From contig OY288107.1 in NCBI GenBank assembly GCA_958431225.1, forward strand, positions 2,197,501-2,261,500: 64,000 nt of DNA, written 5' to 3'. This document shows positions 55,076-64,000 of the stretch, one piece after another. The DNA is from an uncultured Alphaproteobacteria bacterium. Lineage in GTDB: Bacteria; Pseudomonadota; Alphaproteobacteria; Puniceispirillales; UBA1172. The notes below the pieces were generated by a model, which worked only from the letters and a program-made list of their open reading frames with translations, ran no database searches and was not told where the DNA came from. Within the stretch, counting starts at the first letter, position 1. Every line of letters starts with the position of its first letter. Made by a program: the position numbers and the translations under genes.

Positions 55076-56995
55076 ATGGAAAAAATGAAACTGCATAGCC
55101 CCGATTTGACTCAGGCTAACATTGAAAAGATTCGGGAGTTGTTCCCTGATTGCGTGACCGAGGCGCAGGATGAGGAAACTGGCGCATTGCGTTTGGCGGT
55201 GGATTTTGACCAACTGCGCCAAGAATTGAGCGACCACATCGTGGAAGGACCGCGAGAACGTTATCAGTTAGACTGGCCCGGCAAGCGCGAAGCAAAAATC
55301 GTGACGAAAGCACCGATTGCCAAAACCCTGCGCCCTTGCCGAGAGGAGAGCGTGAATTTTGATGACACAAAAAATTTGTTTATTGAGGGGGATAATCTGG
55401 ACGCACTCAAATTGTTGCAAGAAACCTATCGTGGCGCAGTGAAACTCATCTACATTGACCCGCCCTATAATACAGGACAGGATTTAATCTATAAGGATGA
55501 TTTTGCCGAGGATGCAAACGAATATCATAAGCGCACTAACCAGAAGAATGAATACGGCTATAGGCTAGTTGCCAATACCGATAGCAATGGACGGTTTCAT
55601 TCCGATTGGCTTTCTTTCATCTATCCACGCTTAAAATTAGCGAAAAATCTTTTAAGTGATGATGGGGTTATTTTTATTTCTATTGATGACAACGAGATTC
55701 ATAATTTAAAGAAAATTTGTGATGAAATTTTTGGGCAACAAAATTTTATAGGACAGATAACCGTGCAATGCAATCCTAGTGGCCGTGACTATGGGGGCAT
55801 AGCACGAATGCATGATTATCTTTTAGCTTACCAAAAGTCTGGCGATGCCGAAATACATAGCCTAATAGACCATAATAAAAAATTCCCATTTACTGATAAG
55901 ATAAGTGGTTTTGAAATTCGAGAGCTTAGAAACAGGAATATAACCTTTCATCAAGGCAATAGACCTAACCTGCATTATCCATTTTATCTAAACCCCAATA
56001 ATGTTGATGAAAATGGATTTTGTGAAATTTCGCTAGAATCAAAGCCTGGATTTATAGAAGTCTTACCGAAGGAATCGCAAGGCTATAAAACTGTATGGAG
56101 ATGGGGCAAATCAAAATCTGCTCAAAATCTGAATATAAACATTGTCGGCAAACCCATGAAAGATGAAGGGTATCAAATAGTTGAAAAATATCGTAAAAAA
56201 TCAAGAATGGCTCGTTCTATTTGGAATGATAAAGACGTTCATACAGAGAAGGGAACTCTCATGGTAAAATCTTTGTTTGACAAAAAAATACATGATTTTC
56301 CTAAACCTGTAGAAATGATCATGCGTATTATTGAAATGTCATCAAAAGAAAATGACGTGATTTTAGACTTCTTTGCTGGGTCATCTACAACGGCCCATGC
56401 AGTTATGAAATTTAATGCTGAATACGGTGGCAACCGCAAATTCATCATGGTGCAACTCCCCGAAGAGTGCGCCCTAGAATCTACAGCAGTTCTGGAGGGT
56501 TATGCAACCATTGCCGAATTTTCTAAAGAACGCATCCGCCGCGCTGGGTCTAAAATTCTTGAAGGTGAGTGTCATAAGGATTGGCAACAAGATATTGGTT
56601 TTCGCGTACTCAAAATTGATAGCTCCAATCGACAAGATGTCGAACGCAAGCCCCATGAAACCAAACAAGCGAAATTGCTGGAAACCGTTGATAATTTCAA
56701 ACCCGACCGCACTGGCGAAGATTTACTTTTTGAAGTCTTGGTGGATTTGGGCGTGGATTTAGATTCAACCATACACCTTGAAAAACATAAAAAGAAGAAT
56801 GTATATTTTGTTAATGAGAGCGAATTAATTGCCTGTTTTGATAAAATCAATGATGATTTAGTTAAAATCATCGCCGACTATAAACCCGAGCGCGTCGTCT
56901 TTCGTGATAATGGCTTTGCCAGTGATGCCATGAAAGCAAATATAGCCCAATTTTTCCGCCAAAAATCCCGCAAAACAAAAATCAAAGTCATCTAA
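55076..56995 (+). CDS. mod: Type III restriction-modification system, DNA methyltransferase (Mod)
   Basis: A 639-residue adenine-N6 methyltransferase that also provides sequence recognition to the restriction complex. The catalytic motif DPPYNTG (residues 128-134) comes before the AdoMet-binding motif DFFAGSSTTAHAV (431-443), which is the beta-class order seen in type III Mod proteins. The region between (~200-400) is the variable target-recognition domain, with HTEKGTLMVKSLFDKK before motif X-like segments. The gene is visibly A+T-richer than its neighbours and uses codons such as AAA, GAA, ATA and TTA more often, a sign of transfer. The res gene starts five bases after its stop. I see no simple-sequence repeat that would suggest phase variation. 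Confidence 0.95.
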   Translation: MEKMKLHSPDLTQANIEKIRELFPDCVTEAQDEETGALRLAVDFDQLRQELSDHIVEGPRERYQLDWPGKREAKIVTKAPIAKTLRPCREESVNFDDTKNLFIEGDNLDALKLLQETYRGAVKLIYIDPPYNTGQDLIYKDDFAEDANEYHKRTNQKNEYGYRLVANTDSNGRFHSDWLSFIYPRLKLAKNLLSDDGVIFISIDDNEIHNLKKICDEIFGQQNFIGQITVQCNPSGRDYGGIARMHDYLLAYQKSGDAEIHSLIDHNKKFPFTDKISGFEIRELRNRNITFHQGNRPNLHYPFYLNPNNVDENGFCEISLESKPGFIEVLPKESQGYKTVWRWGKSKSAQNLNINIVGKPMKDEGYQIVEKYRKKSRMARSIWNDKDVHTEKGTLMVKSLFDKKIHDFPKPVEMIMRIIEMSSKENDVILDFFAGSSTTAHAVMKFNAEYGGNRKFIMVQLPEECALESTAVLEGYATIAEFSKERIRRAGSKILEGECHKDWQQDIGFRVLKIDSSNRQDVERKPHETKQAKLLETVDNFKPDRTGEDLLFEVLVDLGVDLDSTIHLEKHKKKNVYFVNESELIACFDKINDDLVKIIADYKPERVVFRDNGFASDAMKANIAQFFRQKSRKTKIKVI

Positions 56996-57000
56996 AACCG

Positions 57001-60000
57001 ATGAAATTCCAATTCAAAATCCAAAACTATCAAACCGATGCCGTGGATGCGGTGGTGGATTGCTTTGAAGGGCAAGGCTTTGATGATGGTGAGTCTTACC
57101 TCATAGACCCCGGCATTAAAGCCCAAATCCGCACCGATGAACCCGATATAAAAAATTTCCCTACTCAACTTTTTGAACTTGACGAGATTGATGAGGATGA
57201 AGACGAGGATGATGAGGATGAATACGGAACTGGAAACGCCCGCATACATGACGAAAACCAAGTGCTACGCAATATCCAAGCTGTCCAAAAGCGGCAATAC
57301 CTCAACATATCCGACGAACTAATAGAAACACCCCAATGCAAATTCAATCTTGATGTGGAAATGGAAACCGGAACTGGCAAAACCTATTGCTATATCAAAA
57401 CCATGTTTGAAATGAATAAACGCTATGGTTGGTCAAAATTCATCATTATCGTCCCAAGCATCGCCATCCGCGAAGGTGTCTATCAATCGCTCAAAGACAC
57501 CGCCGAACATTTCCACGAAACCTACAGCAAAAAAGCCCATTTCTTTATTTATGATTCCAAGCGCCTACAACCGATTAAAGATTTCTCATCCGGTGATGGC
57601 ATCAATGTGATGATTATCAACATCCAAGCCTTCAATGCAAACAGAAAAAATGATAGCCTTCGCATCCGTAAAAAACTAGATGAGCTCCAATCACGACGCC
57701 CTATTGATGTTATTAGTCGCAATAACCCCATTCTCATCCTAGATGAGCCACAAAACATAAAAGGTAAGGCAACCCTTGAAGCTTTGATAAAATTTAAGCC
57801 CCTTATGATACTGCGCTATTCAGCCACCCATGAAATCCGACATAATCTCATCTATCGCCTCGATGCCTTGGATGCTTATGAGCAAAAACTAGTGAAAAAA
57901 ATAGAAGTGCGAGGAATTGAAGTCACAGGACAACAGGGGATTGGCTCATATCTCTATCTTGAAAAAATAGATCTCACAAAGGATGGTCCTGTTGCTTGGG
58001 TGGAATTGGAAATAAAGCGCAAATCCGGTATTAAAAAAGAAATTCGCAAAGTAACAAAACGCGATGACCTTTTCGCCTTATCCAATGAAATGGAACAATA
58101 TAGCGACCGCTATACCATCGCCCAAATCGATGCAAATAGTGACACCATTGAATTCACTAACGGCATTATATTGCAATCTGGAACCGCCATAAATGACCTC
58201 ACCGAAGATGATGTCAGGCGCATCCAAATTAGGGAAACCATCAAAGCCCACCTAGAAAAAGAACGTGAATTATTTAATGATAGCATCAAAGTGCTTTCGC
58301 TATTTTTTATTGATAAAGTCAAAAAATACCGCGATTATGACCAAGCAGACCAAAAAGGTGAATATGCAAAAATCTTTGAAGAAGAATACCTAAATGAATG
58401 CCAGAGAATCTTTGACGAACTGGATTTAACCCACGAACATCGCAAATATCTTGAAAAGATTGATGTGGCAAAAACCCATGAAGGCTATTTTTCCATTGAT
58501 AAAAGAACGAAGCAATTTATCGATTCCTCAATGGTCAGCGAAACCAAAAATACCGATGCCTACGATCTCATACTCAAAGACAAAAAACGGCTTTTGTCTT
58601 TTGCCGAAGACACACGCTTTATTTTCTCCCACTCCGCCCTCCGTGAAGGTTGGGATAATCCCAATGTCTTTGTTATGTGTATGCTCAAAAAGTATAGCAA
58701 AAGTGAGACCACAAAGCGACAGGAAGTCGGCAGGGGCTTACGCCTTTGCGTCACACAAAATGGCGAGCGCGTGGATGACCCCGCAACCGTCCATGATATA
58801 AATAAACTAACCGTCGTCGCTAGCGAAAGCTACAAAGACTTTGCTGGCGGTCTGCAAAAGGAAATTAGAGATTCCATAACCTCCCGCCCACGTAGAGCGA
58901 CAGAAGATTATTTCAAAAATAAAACTATTTGCACCGATGCTGGTGATGAAAAAGTCATTGACAAAGATATAGCAAGACAAATCTATTTTTATCTCGCCCA
59001 AAATAACTATTCAACCCACACAGGCGAAATTACCCCCGAATATCACACAGCAAAAGCAAATGGCGAATTAGCCGAATTGCCAGAAGAATTGAAACCCTTT
59101 GCCACGGACATCTTTAAATTGATTGATAGTGTCTTTAGTGATGCCAGCCTCCCTGAAATTTCTAATGCCAGAACAATAAAAACAAACCTCCTCAATGAAA
59201 ATTTTAATTGCCCTGAATTTCAAGAATTATGGCGACGCATTAACATCAAAGCCTTTTACAGTGTGGAATTTGCTACGAGCAAACTCATCGATAAATGCGT
59301 GGATGAACTCAATAAAAAACTCAACGTTAAAATACCGCAATACCAAATCAAAAGGGGCGAGCAAAAAGACGATGCGACCGAATTTGAATATAAATCAACT
59401 CGCCCCGAAGAATATGCCAGCGCATACGCAACAACTTCCTATGATTTAATTGGGCGCATTGCTGAAGAAACAAATCTCACACGCCAAACCACCGCTAAAA
59501 TTCTGACCAAAATTAGAAAAGAAACATTCGATCAATTCAAAATAAATCCTGAACATTTTATCAGTGAAACCACACGAATCATCACTAACCAAAGGGCAAA
59601 ACTCATCACTAAGGGAATCCAATACAACACCCTTGATGAACGCTATGATATAGATACATTTACTAAAAATCCGCAAAATCTGAAAGACACAACAATGCCA
59701 TTAAAAAAGCACGTGTATGATTTTGCCATCACAGATTCAGATGTGGAAAGAGAATTTGTTCGTCAACTTGATAATAGCGAAGAAGTGATTGTCTATGCCA
59801 AACTGCCACGCTGGTTTTCGATCCCAACGCCCGTTGGCGACTACAACCCTGATTGGGCAATCGCGCTCAACAAAAAACACGTAACACATATTTACTTTGT
59901 CGCAGAAACAAAAGGAAGTGTGAATGATAGAGACTTGCGACTGATTGAATCGGACAAAATCAAATGCGCTGAAAAATTCTTTGAAAAGTTAAACCAACAA

Positions 60001-60075
60001 AATCGCATCAAGTATGAAATCGTAACTGACTTTGAAGAATTGCGAGATTTAGCGCAGAGACGCGACTCAAAATAG
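57001..60075 (+). CDS. res: Type III restriction enzyme, helicase-nuclease subunit (Res)
   Basis: A 1,024-residue ATP-dependent subunit that translocates or slides on DNA and cleaves unmethylated sites together with Mod. Walker A is ETGTGKT (122-128), the DEAD-like box is DEPQ (248-251) and the helicase motif VI region is QEVGRGLRL (574-582). ALREGWDNPNVFV precedes motif VI, as in other Res proteins. The C-terminal nuclease has NPDWAIAL (D951) and AETKG (E969, K971), a PD-ExK site. An unusual acidic run (residues ~60-75, EIDEDEDEDDEDEY) lies in the N-terminal part, encoded by a GAT/GAG/GAA-rich tract at 57184-57226. All key motifs are intact. The stop is four bases from the convergent rmuC stop. 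Confidence 0.95.
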   Translation: MKFQFKIQNYQTDAVDAVVDCFEGQGFDDGESYLIDPGIKAQIRTDEPDIKNFPTQLFELDEIDEDEDEDDEDEYGTGNARIHDENQVLRNIQAVQKRQYLNISDELIETPQCKFNLDVEMETGTGKTYCYIKTMFEMNKRYGWSKFIIIVPSIAIREGVYQSLKDTAEHFHETYSKKAHFFIYDSKRLQPIKDFSSGDGINVMIINIQAFNANRKNDSLRIRKKLDELQSRRPIDVISRNNPILILDEPQNIKGKATLEALIKFKPLMILRYSATHEIRHNLIYRLDALDAYEQKLVKKIEVRGIEVTGQQGIGSYLYLEKIDLTKDGPVAWVELEIKRKSGIKKEIRKVTKRDDLFALSNEMEQYSDRYTIAQIDANSDTIEFTNGIILQSGTAINDLTEDDVRRIQIRETIKAHLEKERELFNDSIKVLSLFFIDKVKKYRDYDQADQKGEYAKIFEEEYLNECQRIFDELDLTHEHRKYLEKIDVAKTHEGYFSIDKRTKQFIDSSMVSETKNTDAYDLILKDKKRLLSFAEDTRFIFSHSALREGWDNPNVFVMCMLKKYSKSETTKRQEVGRGLRLCVTQNGERVDDPATVHDINKLTVVASESYKDFAGGLQKEIRDSITSRPRRATEDYFKNKTICTDAGDEKVIDKDIARQIYFYLAQNNYSTHTGEITPEYHTAKANGELAELPEELKPFATDIFKLIDSVFSDASLPEISNARTIKTNLLNENFNCPEFQELWRRINIKAFYSVEFATSKLIDKCVDELNKKLNVKIPQYQIKRGEQKDDATEFEYKSTRPEEYASAYATTSYDLIGRIAEETNLTRQTTAKILTKIRKETFDQFKINPEHFISETTRIITNQRAKLITKGIQYNTLDERYDIDTFTKNPQNLKDTTMPLKKHVYDFAITDSDVEREFVRQLDNSEEVIVYAKLPRWFSIPTPVGDYNPDWAIALNKKHVTHIYFVAETKGSVNDRDLRLIESDKIKCAEKFFEKLNQQNRIKYEIVTDFEELRDLAQRRDSK

Positions 60076-60079
60076 CCCC

Positions 60080-61375
60080 CTACTCCTCCCCACTATCCAA
60101 AGCCGGCTTCTCCGCCTCATCGTCAAAATTCATATCAATAGACTTCCCCGTTTTCGCGCCGAGTTCTTTTAGTTGTTCTGTTTGGCGGAGTAGGTTTCCG
60201 CTTCCTTGGGATAGTTGGTTTATGGCGGTGTCGTAGGAGGTTTGGGCTTGGTTTAGGCGGGTTCCTACTGCTTCTATGCTTTCTACGAAACTTACTACTT
60301 TGTCGTATAGGAGTCCGGCTCGTTTGGCTATTTCTTCGGCGTTGCGGTTGCGTTTTTCTACTGCCCATACGTGTGCTACTGTGCGTAGTGCCATCATTAG
60401 AGTTGTTGGGGTGGCTATGGTTATTTGGCGTTCTAGGGCGTATTCGGTTAGCGCGCCGTCCTCGCGTAGGGCTTCGGAAAGCGCGCCTTCTATGGGGACG
60501 AATAGGATTACGTAATCTACGCTCATATCCTCGGCGGCTTGATAGCCCTTCGCCGATAGCCCGTTGATATGCGCCCGCATGGATTGCACGTGGCGTTTGC
60601 GCGCGTTGGCTATTTCGTCGTCGGATTCGGCACTCACCGCCTCGGTGTAGGCGGTTAGCGATACTTTGCTATCTATTACTAGCGATTTGCCGCCGGGGAC
60701 GCGCACCACCACATCGGGGCGGAGGCGTTCGCCCTCTGTGCCGGTGCGGTGGGCTTGGGTTTCGTATTCCTCGCCCTCGCGTAACCCTGAACGTTCTAGG
60801 ATGTTGGAAAGCACCATCTCGCCCCACGCGCCTTGCTTTTGCTGGTCGGATTTGAGCGCGCGCGTTAGTGCCGTGGCTTCTTGCGATATGCTCTCGGAAC
60901 GTTCGGTCAGGGTTTTGATTTCGGCTTTGAGCGCGGCGCGGTCGTCAAGCGTGGCTTTATGCACCGCTTTTAATTCGCGTTCAAAATGCCCTACATGTTC
61001 TTTTAGCGGCGTTAGCGTGGCGGTTAGTTTTTCTATGTTGGTCTTGGAAAATGCCTCGCCTTGGATTTTTAAGGCTTCGCGGGCTAACTCGCCAAATTTC
61101 GCCTCCATGTCTGCGCGCAGATTGGTTAGGGTTTTGATTTTATCCTCGGCGGCGGTGGCGGCGGCTTTTAATTCGGCTTGCAGTCGGGTGTTCTGCCCAC
61201 TTAGGTTTTGTTTTTCTTCGGTGGCTTCGTTGAGTTGCTGGCGTAGGCGTTCAATTTCACCTTTGCGTTCTTCGGCAAGTGCGCCCGCCCCCGCATCACC
61301 GCCGCCCCTTATTATGATCCAAATCAGAACCGCCAAAACCGCCGTTAGCATAACAATAATAATAATTTCTAACAT
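60080..61375 (-). CDS. rmuC: DNA recombination protein RmuC
   Basis: A 431-residue protein thought to be a nuclease-like factor limiting DNA inversions and rearrangements. An N-terminal membrane anchor (residues 2-23, LEIIIIVMLTAVLAVLIWII) is followed by a long coiled coil (~36-180, rich in Glu, Lys, Ala and Leu). The RmuC core follows: QGAWGEMVLSNILERSGLREG, LRPDVVVRVPGGKSLVIDSK and YVILFVPIEGALSEAL. The IDSK and FVPIEGA motifs resemble the catalytic core of restriction-like folds. The start overlaps the ligase stop by one base (TAATG), so it is co-translated with unrelated metabolic genes. Its role in that operon is unclear and may be mere linkage. Confidence 0.93.
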   Translation of the reverse strand: MLEIIIIVMLTAVLAVLIWIIIRGGGDAGAGALAEERKGEIERLRQQLNEATEEKQNLSGQNTRLQAELKAAATAAEDKIKTLTNLRADMEAKFGELAREALKIQGEAFSKTNIEKLTATLTPLKEHVGHFERELKAVHKATLDDRAALKAEIKTLTERSESISQEATALTRALKSDQQKQGAWGEMVLSNILERSGLREGEEYETQAHRTGTEGERLRPDVVVRVPGGKSLVIDSKVSLTAYTEAVSAESDDEIANARKRHVQSMRAHINGLSAKGYQAAEDMSVDYVILFVPIEGALSEALREDGALTEYALERQITIATPTTLMMALRTVAHVWAVEKRNRNAEEIAKRAGLLYDKVVSFVESIEAVGTRLNQAQTSYDTAINQLSQGSGNLLRQTEQLKELGAKTGKSIDMNFDDEAEKPALDSGEE

Positions 61376-62919
61376 TACGATTCCTTCCTATTCTGCGTTT
61401 TTTCCGCTAACATTTCTGCCAATTTCATGCGTTGGATTTTTCCTGATGGGCCTTTGGGGAGTTCTGGTAGTTGGTGGATTTTGTCGGGGGATTTGAAATT
61501 TCCTAATTCTTTATGGCAGATGGTTAGGAGTGCGTCCATGTTTAATTTTGAGTCTTGCGTGAGCCTTACCGCTGCCTCTACCCTCTGTCCGTAATTCGTG
61601 CAATTTACTGCGAACGCCGCCGCTTCTACTACGTCGGGGTGGGTGTATAGGGCTTCATCTACCTCGCGGGGGGCTATGTTTTCTCCGCCTTTGATAATTA
61701 ATTCCTTCAGGCGCCCGGTCACGAAAACATAGCCGTCCGCATCCATACGTCCTAAATCGCCGGTGCGGAGCCAGCCGTCTTTGGTGATGGTGTCCCTCGT
61801 GGCTTCGGGGTTTTTTAGATAGTGGCGCAACACGTTATTGCCCCGCACCAATATCTCGCCCTCGCAGCCTCTTGGTTGTTCTTTTTGCGATTTGTCGCCT
61901 ATGATGACCTCGTTGCCGAAACCTATCCCCGGCGAGCCTATTTTTGATAGTTGTGGCGGTAGTGGATTGGCTAGAATTTGTGCGGCGGTTTCGGTTAGCC
62001 CCATGGTTTCAATCAACGGCACGCCGAAACGTTTTTCAAACGCCGTGTGTATATCCGGCGATAGCGGGGCTGATGACGACCTGCCGAAACGTAAATGCGC
62101 GCACCCCCTGCCATCCGCTTCATCGTGCAATAAATATGATATTTGCGTTGGCACTACCGAAAACCAACTGCATGATTGTGCGCGGATGATTTGCCAGAAA
62201 TTTGATACTGAAAATTTGGGCGGCACGACTAGGCTACTCCCCGACACTAGCGAGCCCATCAACGATACGCAAAACGCATTGATATGATAAAACGGCAACA
62301 CGCACAGCCCGCGATCTTTGGGCGTTAGTTGGTGGGCGGTGGCGGTGTTATGACCGCCGGCTAGGATATTGGCTTGGGTTAGCACCGCGCCTTTGGGTTT
62401 GCCGGTGGTGCCTGACGTGTACATCAATAGCCCATCCATTTCGGGGCGGGGTTTGGTGGTGGTGGCGGTGGAAGCGCTAACACTAGTGTTCGAATTTGCG
62501 CGTGTGATTTCCGCTTGTTTGATGAGGCTTGGCGGGTTTTTTGCGCTTGCCAAAATCGGTGCTAACATGGCTTCGGCTTCCGCATCGGCGATGATTAATC
62601 TGCTTTCGGAATGTTCTAGCACATACCCCATGATGCTTTCCCCTGCTACCAAATTGATAGCAGTCGCTAGAAATCCCCCATAGAGAATTCCTAAAATCGT
62701 CAATGCCCCCTCAACACTATTAGCGAACGCATAAGCGACAGGGTCTCCCGCTTTTGCCCCCCCAGAATCTAGATATGCGGCGATGTGTTGCGCGCGTTGT
62801 TGGCATTGGGCGAAACTGACCGCCTCGCCGCTTTCAGGGTCTATCAAATAGGGCGCATCGCCATAATCTACCGCATTGCGTTCAATGCAATCGCGCACGG
62901 ATAGGGGGGCGGGGTTCAT
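61375..62919 (-). CDS. AMP-forming acyl-CoA ligase (SauT-like candidate)
   Basis: A 514-residue adenylate-forming enzyme (ANL family) that activates a carboxylic acid with ATP and joins it to CoA. Visible motifs: MYTSGTTGKPKGAVLT (P-loop), FYHINAFCVS, GLTETAAQI, TGDLGRMDADGYVFVTGRLKELI (hinge) and the C-terminal GPSGKIQR with catalytic K494. ATG 62919 overlaps the dehydrogenase stop by four bases (ATGA). The longer frame from 62946 would intrude on the dehydrogenase gene and is not preferred. Pairing with an acylating aldehyde dehydrogenase matches the sulfoacetate genes sauS-sauT (sulfoacetate to sulfoacetyl-CoA to sulfoacetaldehyde). Substrate assignment is by context only; other short or substituted acids are possible. 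Confidence 0.88.
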   Translation of the reverse strand: MNPAPLSVRDCIERNAVDYGDAPYLIDPESGEAVSFAQCQQRAQHIAAYLDSGGAKAGDPVAYAFANSVEGALTILGILYGGFLATAINLVAGESIMGYVLEHSESRLIIADAEAEAMLAPILASAKNPPSLIKQAEITRANSNTSVSASTATTTKPRPEMDGLLMYTSGTTGKPKGAVLTQANILAGGHNTATAHQLTPKDRGLCVLPFYHINAFCVSLMGSLVSGSSLVVPPKFSVSNFWQIIRAQSCSWFSVVPTQISYLLHDEADGRGCAHLRFGRSSSAPLSPDIHTAFEKRFGVPLIETMGLTETAAQILANPLPPQLSKIGSPGIGFGNEVIIGDKSQKEQPRGCEGEILVRGNNVLRHYLKNPEATRDTITKDGWLRTGDLGRMDADGYVFVTGRLKELIIKGGENIAPREVDEALYTHPDVVEAAAFAVNCTNYGQRVEAAVRLTQDSKLNMDALLTICHKELGNFKSPDKIHQLPELPKGPSGKIQRMKLAEMLAEKTQNRKES

Positions 62920-64000
62920 GATTTTGCTTCGCCAACCTGCCGCCAATAATCACCGAAAATAGAGTCTAGGCTAGGCTCGCGCGCAGGAATCGTGCGGACG
63001 ATTTTGGTTATGTTCATTAAATGCCTATAGTTGAAATTCTCATCAATAGAATTACCCCCCCACGTCCCGCATCCCATAGAAAGCGAAAACGGCATGCCAT
63101 TATCAAAAGCACCGCCGGTGGCAAAACAATGCGCCTGATTGACGATAACACGGCAGACAGGCAGTTCCGCGCCTAGTGTCATGGGGCGGGTGTCGTCTTT
63201 GCTGTGAATGCCTACCGAATGCCCGGTGCCGTGATGGTGCAGAATTGCGCCCGCTAGTGCCTGTGCGTGGGTGAAATCATCGGCGCGGTAATAGGTGGTG
63301 ACTAGCGATAATTTTTCCCCGGATTCGGGATGCCCCGCGCCGATACCTGTGCCTTCAATGAGTAAAAATTTGGCGGTTTCGGCATCATCAACTTCAATCC
63401 CTGCCGCCGCAATGACCGCATCAATATCGCGGGCGATGATGTCTTGGTTCAAGCCGTCTTTTTGGAATAGCGCCGTTTTCAATTTCTCGGCATTTTCCGC
63501 ATCCAATAGCCGCGCACCGCATTCGTGTAGATTCTGCAAAAACGCCTCGCGCACCGCATCGACAATAATGAGCGCGTTTTCGGACGAACACGAGGTCGCG
63601 TTATCAAAACATTTTGAAGCGGTGATTTTCTCTGCGGCGTCAGCTAAATCGGCGGTCTCATCAATAATCACCGTGACATTTCCCGCACCGACACCGATAG
63701 CCGGGGTGCCGGATGAATAGGCGCGCTGCACGTTGTTTTGGCTGCCGGTGACCACCAGAATATCCACCATTTCCATGAGCCGTTGGGCTTTGATTTTGGA
63801 AATTGGCGGCGGCACCATCTGCACTAAATCGCGGTCTAAGCCGATGCGGTCAAATTCCGCGTGCATATAGCCCAGCAATTTCGTGCAAGCCTCCACGCCT
63901 TTGGGCGATGGCGACAGGATGATCGCATTACCGCATTTGAGCGCATTGACGACATTATTTGTCGGCGTAGCGAGGGGGTTGGTGGAAGGCACGACCGCCC
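62916..64000 (-). CDS. Acylating (CoA-dependent) aldehyde dehydrogenase, SauS/EutE-like, N-terminus beyond window
   Basis: The frame stays open to the right edge, so about 360 C-terminal residues are seen and roughly 100 N-terminal residues are missing. The GTG near 63992 is internal, since coding sequence (AVVPSTNPLATPTNN) runs across it. Family features: NALKCGNAIILSPSPKG, VTGSQNNVQRAY, PAIGVGAGNVTVI and the catalytic cysteine in FDNATSCSSENALII. These place it with CoA-acylating dehydrogenases (EutE, AdhE N-terminal half, SauS) rather than hydrolytic ALDHs. The enzyme interconverts an aldehyde and its acyl-CoA with NAD(P)+. The following ligase supports a sulfoacetaldehyde role, but the sequence alone does not prove it. 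No Xsc or sulfonate transporter is visible here. Confidence 0.85.
   Translation of the reverse strand, partial: AVVPSTNPLATPTNNVVNALKCGNAIILSPSPKGVEACTKLLGYMHAEFDRIGLDRDLVQMVPPPISKIKAQRLMEMVDILVVTGSQNNVQRAYSSGTPAIGVGAGNVTVIIDETADLADAAEKITASKCFDNATSCSSENALIIVDAVREAFLQNLHECGARLLDAENAEKLKTALFQKDGLNQDIIARDIDAVIAAAGIEVDDAETAKFLLIEGTGIGAGHPESGEKLSLVTTYYRADDFTHAQALAGAILHHHGTGHSVGIHSKDDTRPMTLGAELPVCRVIVNQAHCFATGGAFDNGMPFSLSMGCGTWGGNSIDENFNYRHLMNITKIVRTIPAREPSLDSIFGDYWRQVGEAKS

Noticed and set aside
57184..57226. GAT/GAG/GAA-rich tract in res as a phase-variation repeat
   Set aside because: The units are irregular and codon-like, not an exact short tandem repeat, and the frame is intact. It simply encodes an acidic run.

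Overview
The window looks like a piece of a chromosome from a free-living, probably marine, alphaproteobacterium. That placement is an inference from gene content: an oxalate operon, a Tat-exported family-5 solute-binding protein, a sulfoacetaldehyde-type dehydrogenase/ligase pair and RTX proteins. No rRNA, tRNA or other phylogenetic marker is present, and I saw no IS element, CRISPR array or phage gene. No gene-free stretch exceeds about 190 bases.

Region 1 (1-40572, all minus strand) belongs to extracellular calcium-binding giants. One reading frame is open from an ATG at 35300 to the left edge without a stop, so at least 11,766 residues are encoded here and the C-terminus lies outside. From N to C it has a short unique head, two near-identical copies of a ~110-residue module, a ~4,000-residue stalk of cadherin-like, VCBS-like and Ig-like domains, and ~6,800 residues in which RTX nonapeptide blocks alternate with recurring 'cap' domains. 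After that the protein returns to Ig/cadherin-like domains and leaves the window. Upstream on the same strand are a Ca2+/Na+ antiporter (35434-36369) and a 1,378-residue RTX protein (36436-40572) made of five RTX-block-plus-cap modules of the same kind. This is the most unusual part of the window. No type I secretion genes are visible, so export by that route is inferred.

Region 2 (40573-47830, plus strand) is an ABC importer operon: Tat-signal solute-binding protein, a strong terminator hairpin, two permeases, a fused double ATPase, and an FAH-family hydrolase that may act on the imported compound.

Region 3 (47831-54137, minus strand) is an oxalate operon in transcription order: oxc, frc, a stand-alone homologue of the 10-formyl-THF hydrolase domain of ALDH1L, fhs and a TerC-family membrane protein. 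It links oxalate breakdown (oxalyl-CoA to formyl-CoA to formate) to the folate C1 pool. A ProC-like reductase (54246-54980) diverges from it.

Region 4 (55076-60075, plus strand) is a type III restriction-modification pair (mod, res). It is visibly richer in A+T than its neighbours and was probably acquired horizontally.

Region 5 (60080-64000, minus strand) is a tightly overlapping set: acylating aldehyde dehydrogenase (cut by the right edge), AMP-forming acyl-CoA ligase and RmuC. The first two resemble the SauS/SauT pair of sulfoacetate catabolism.
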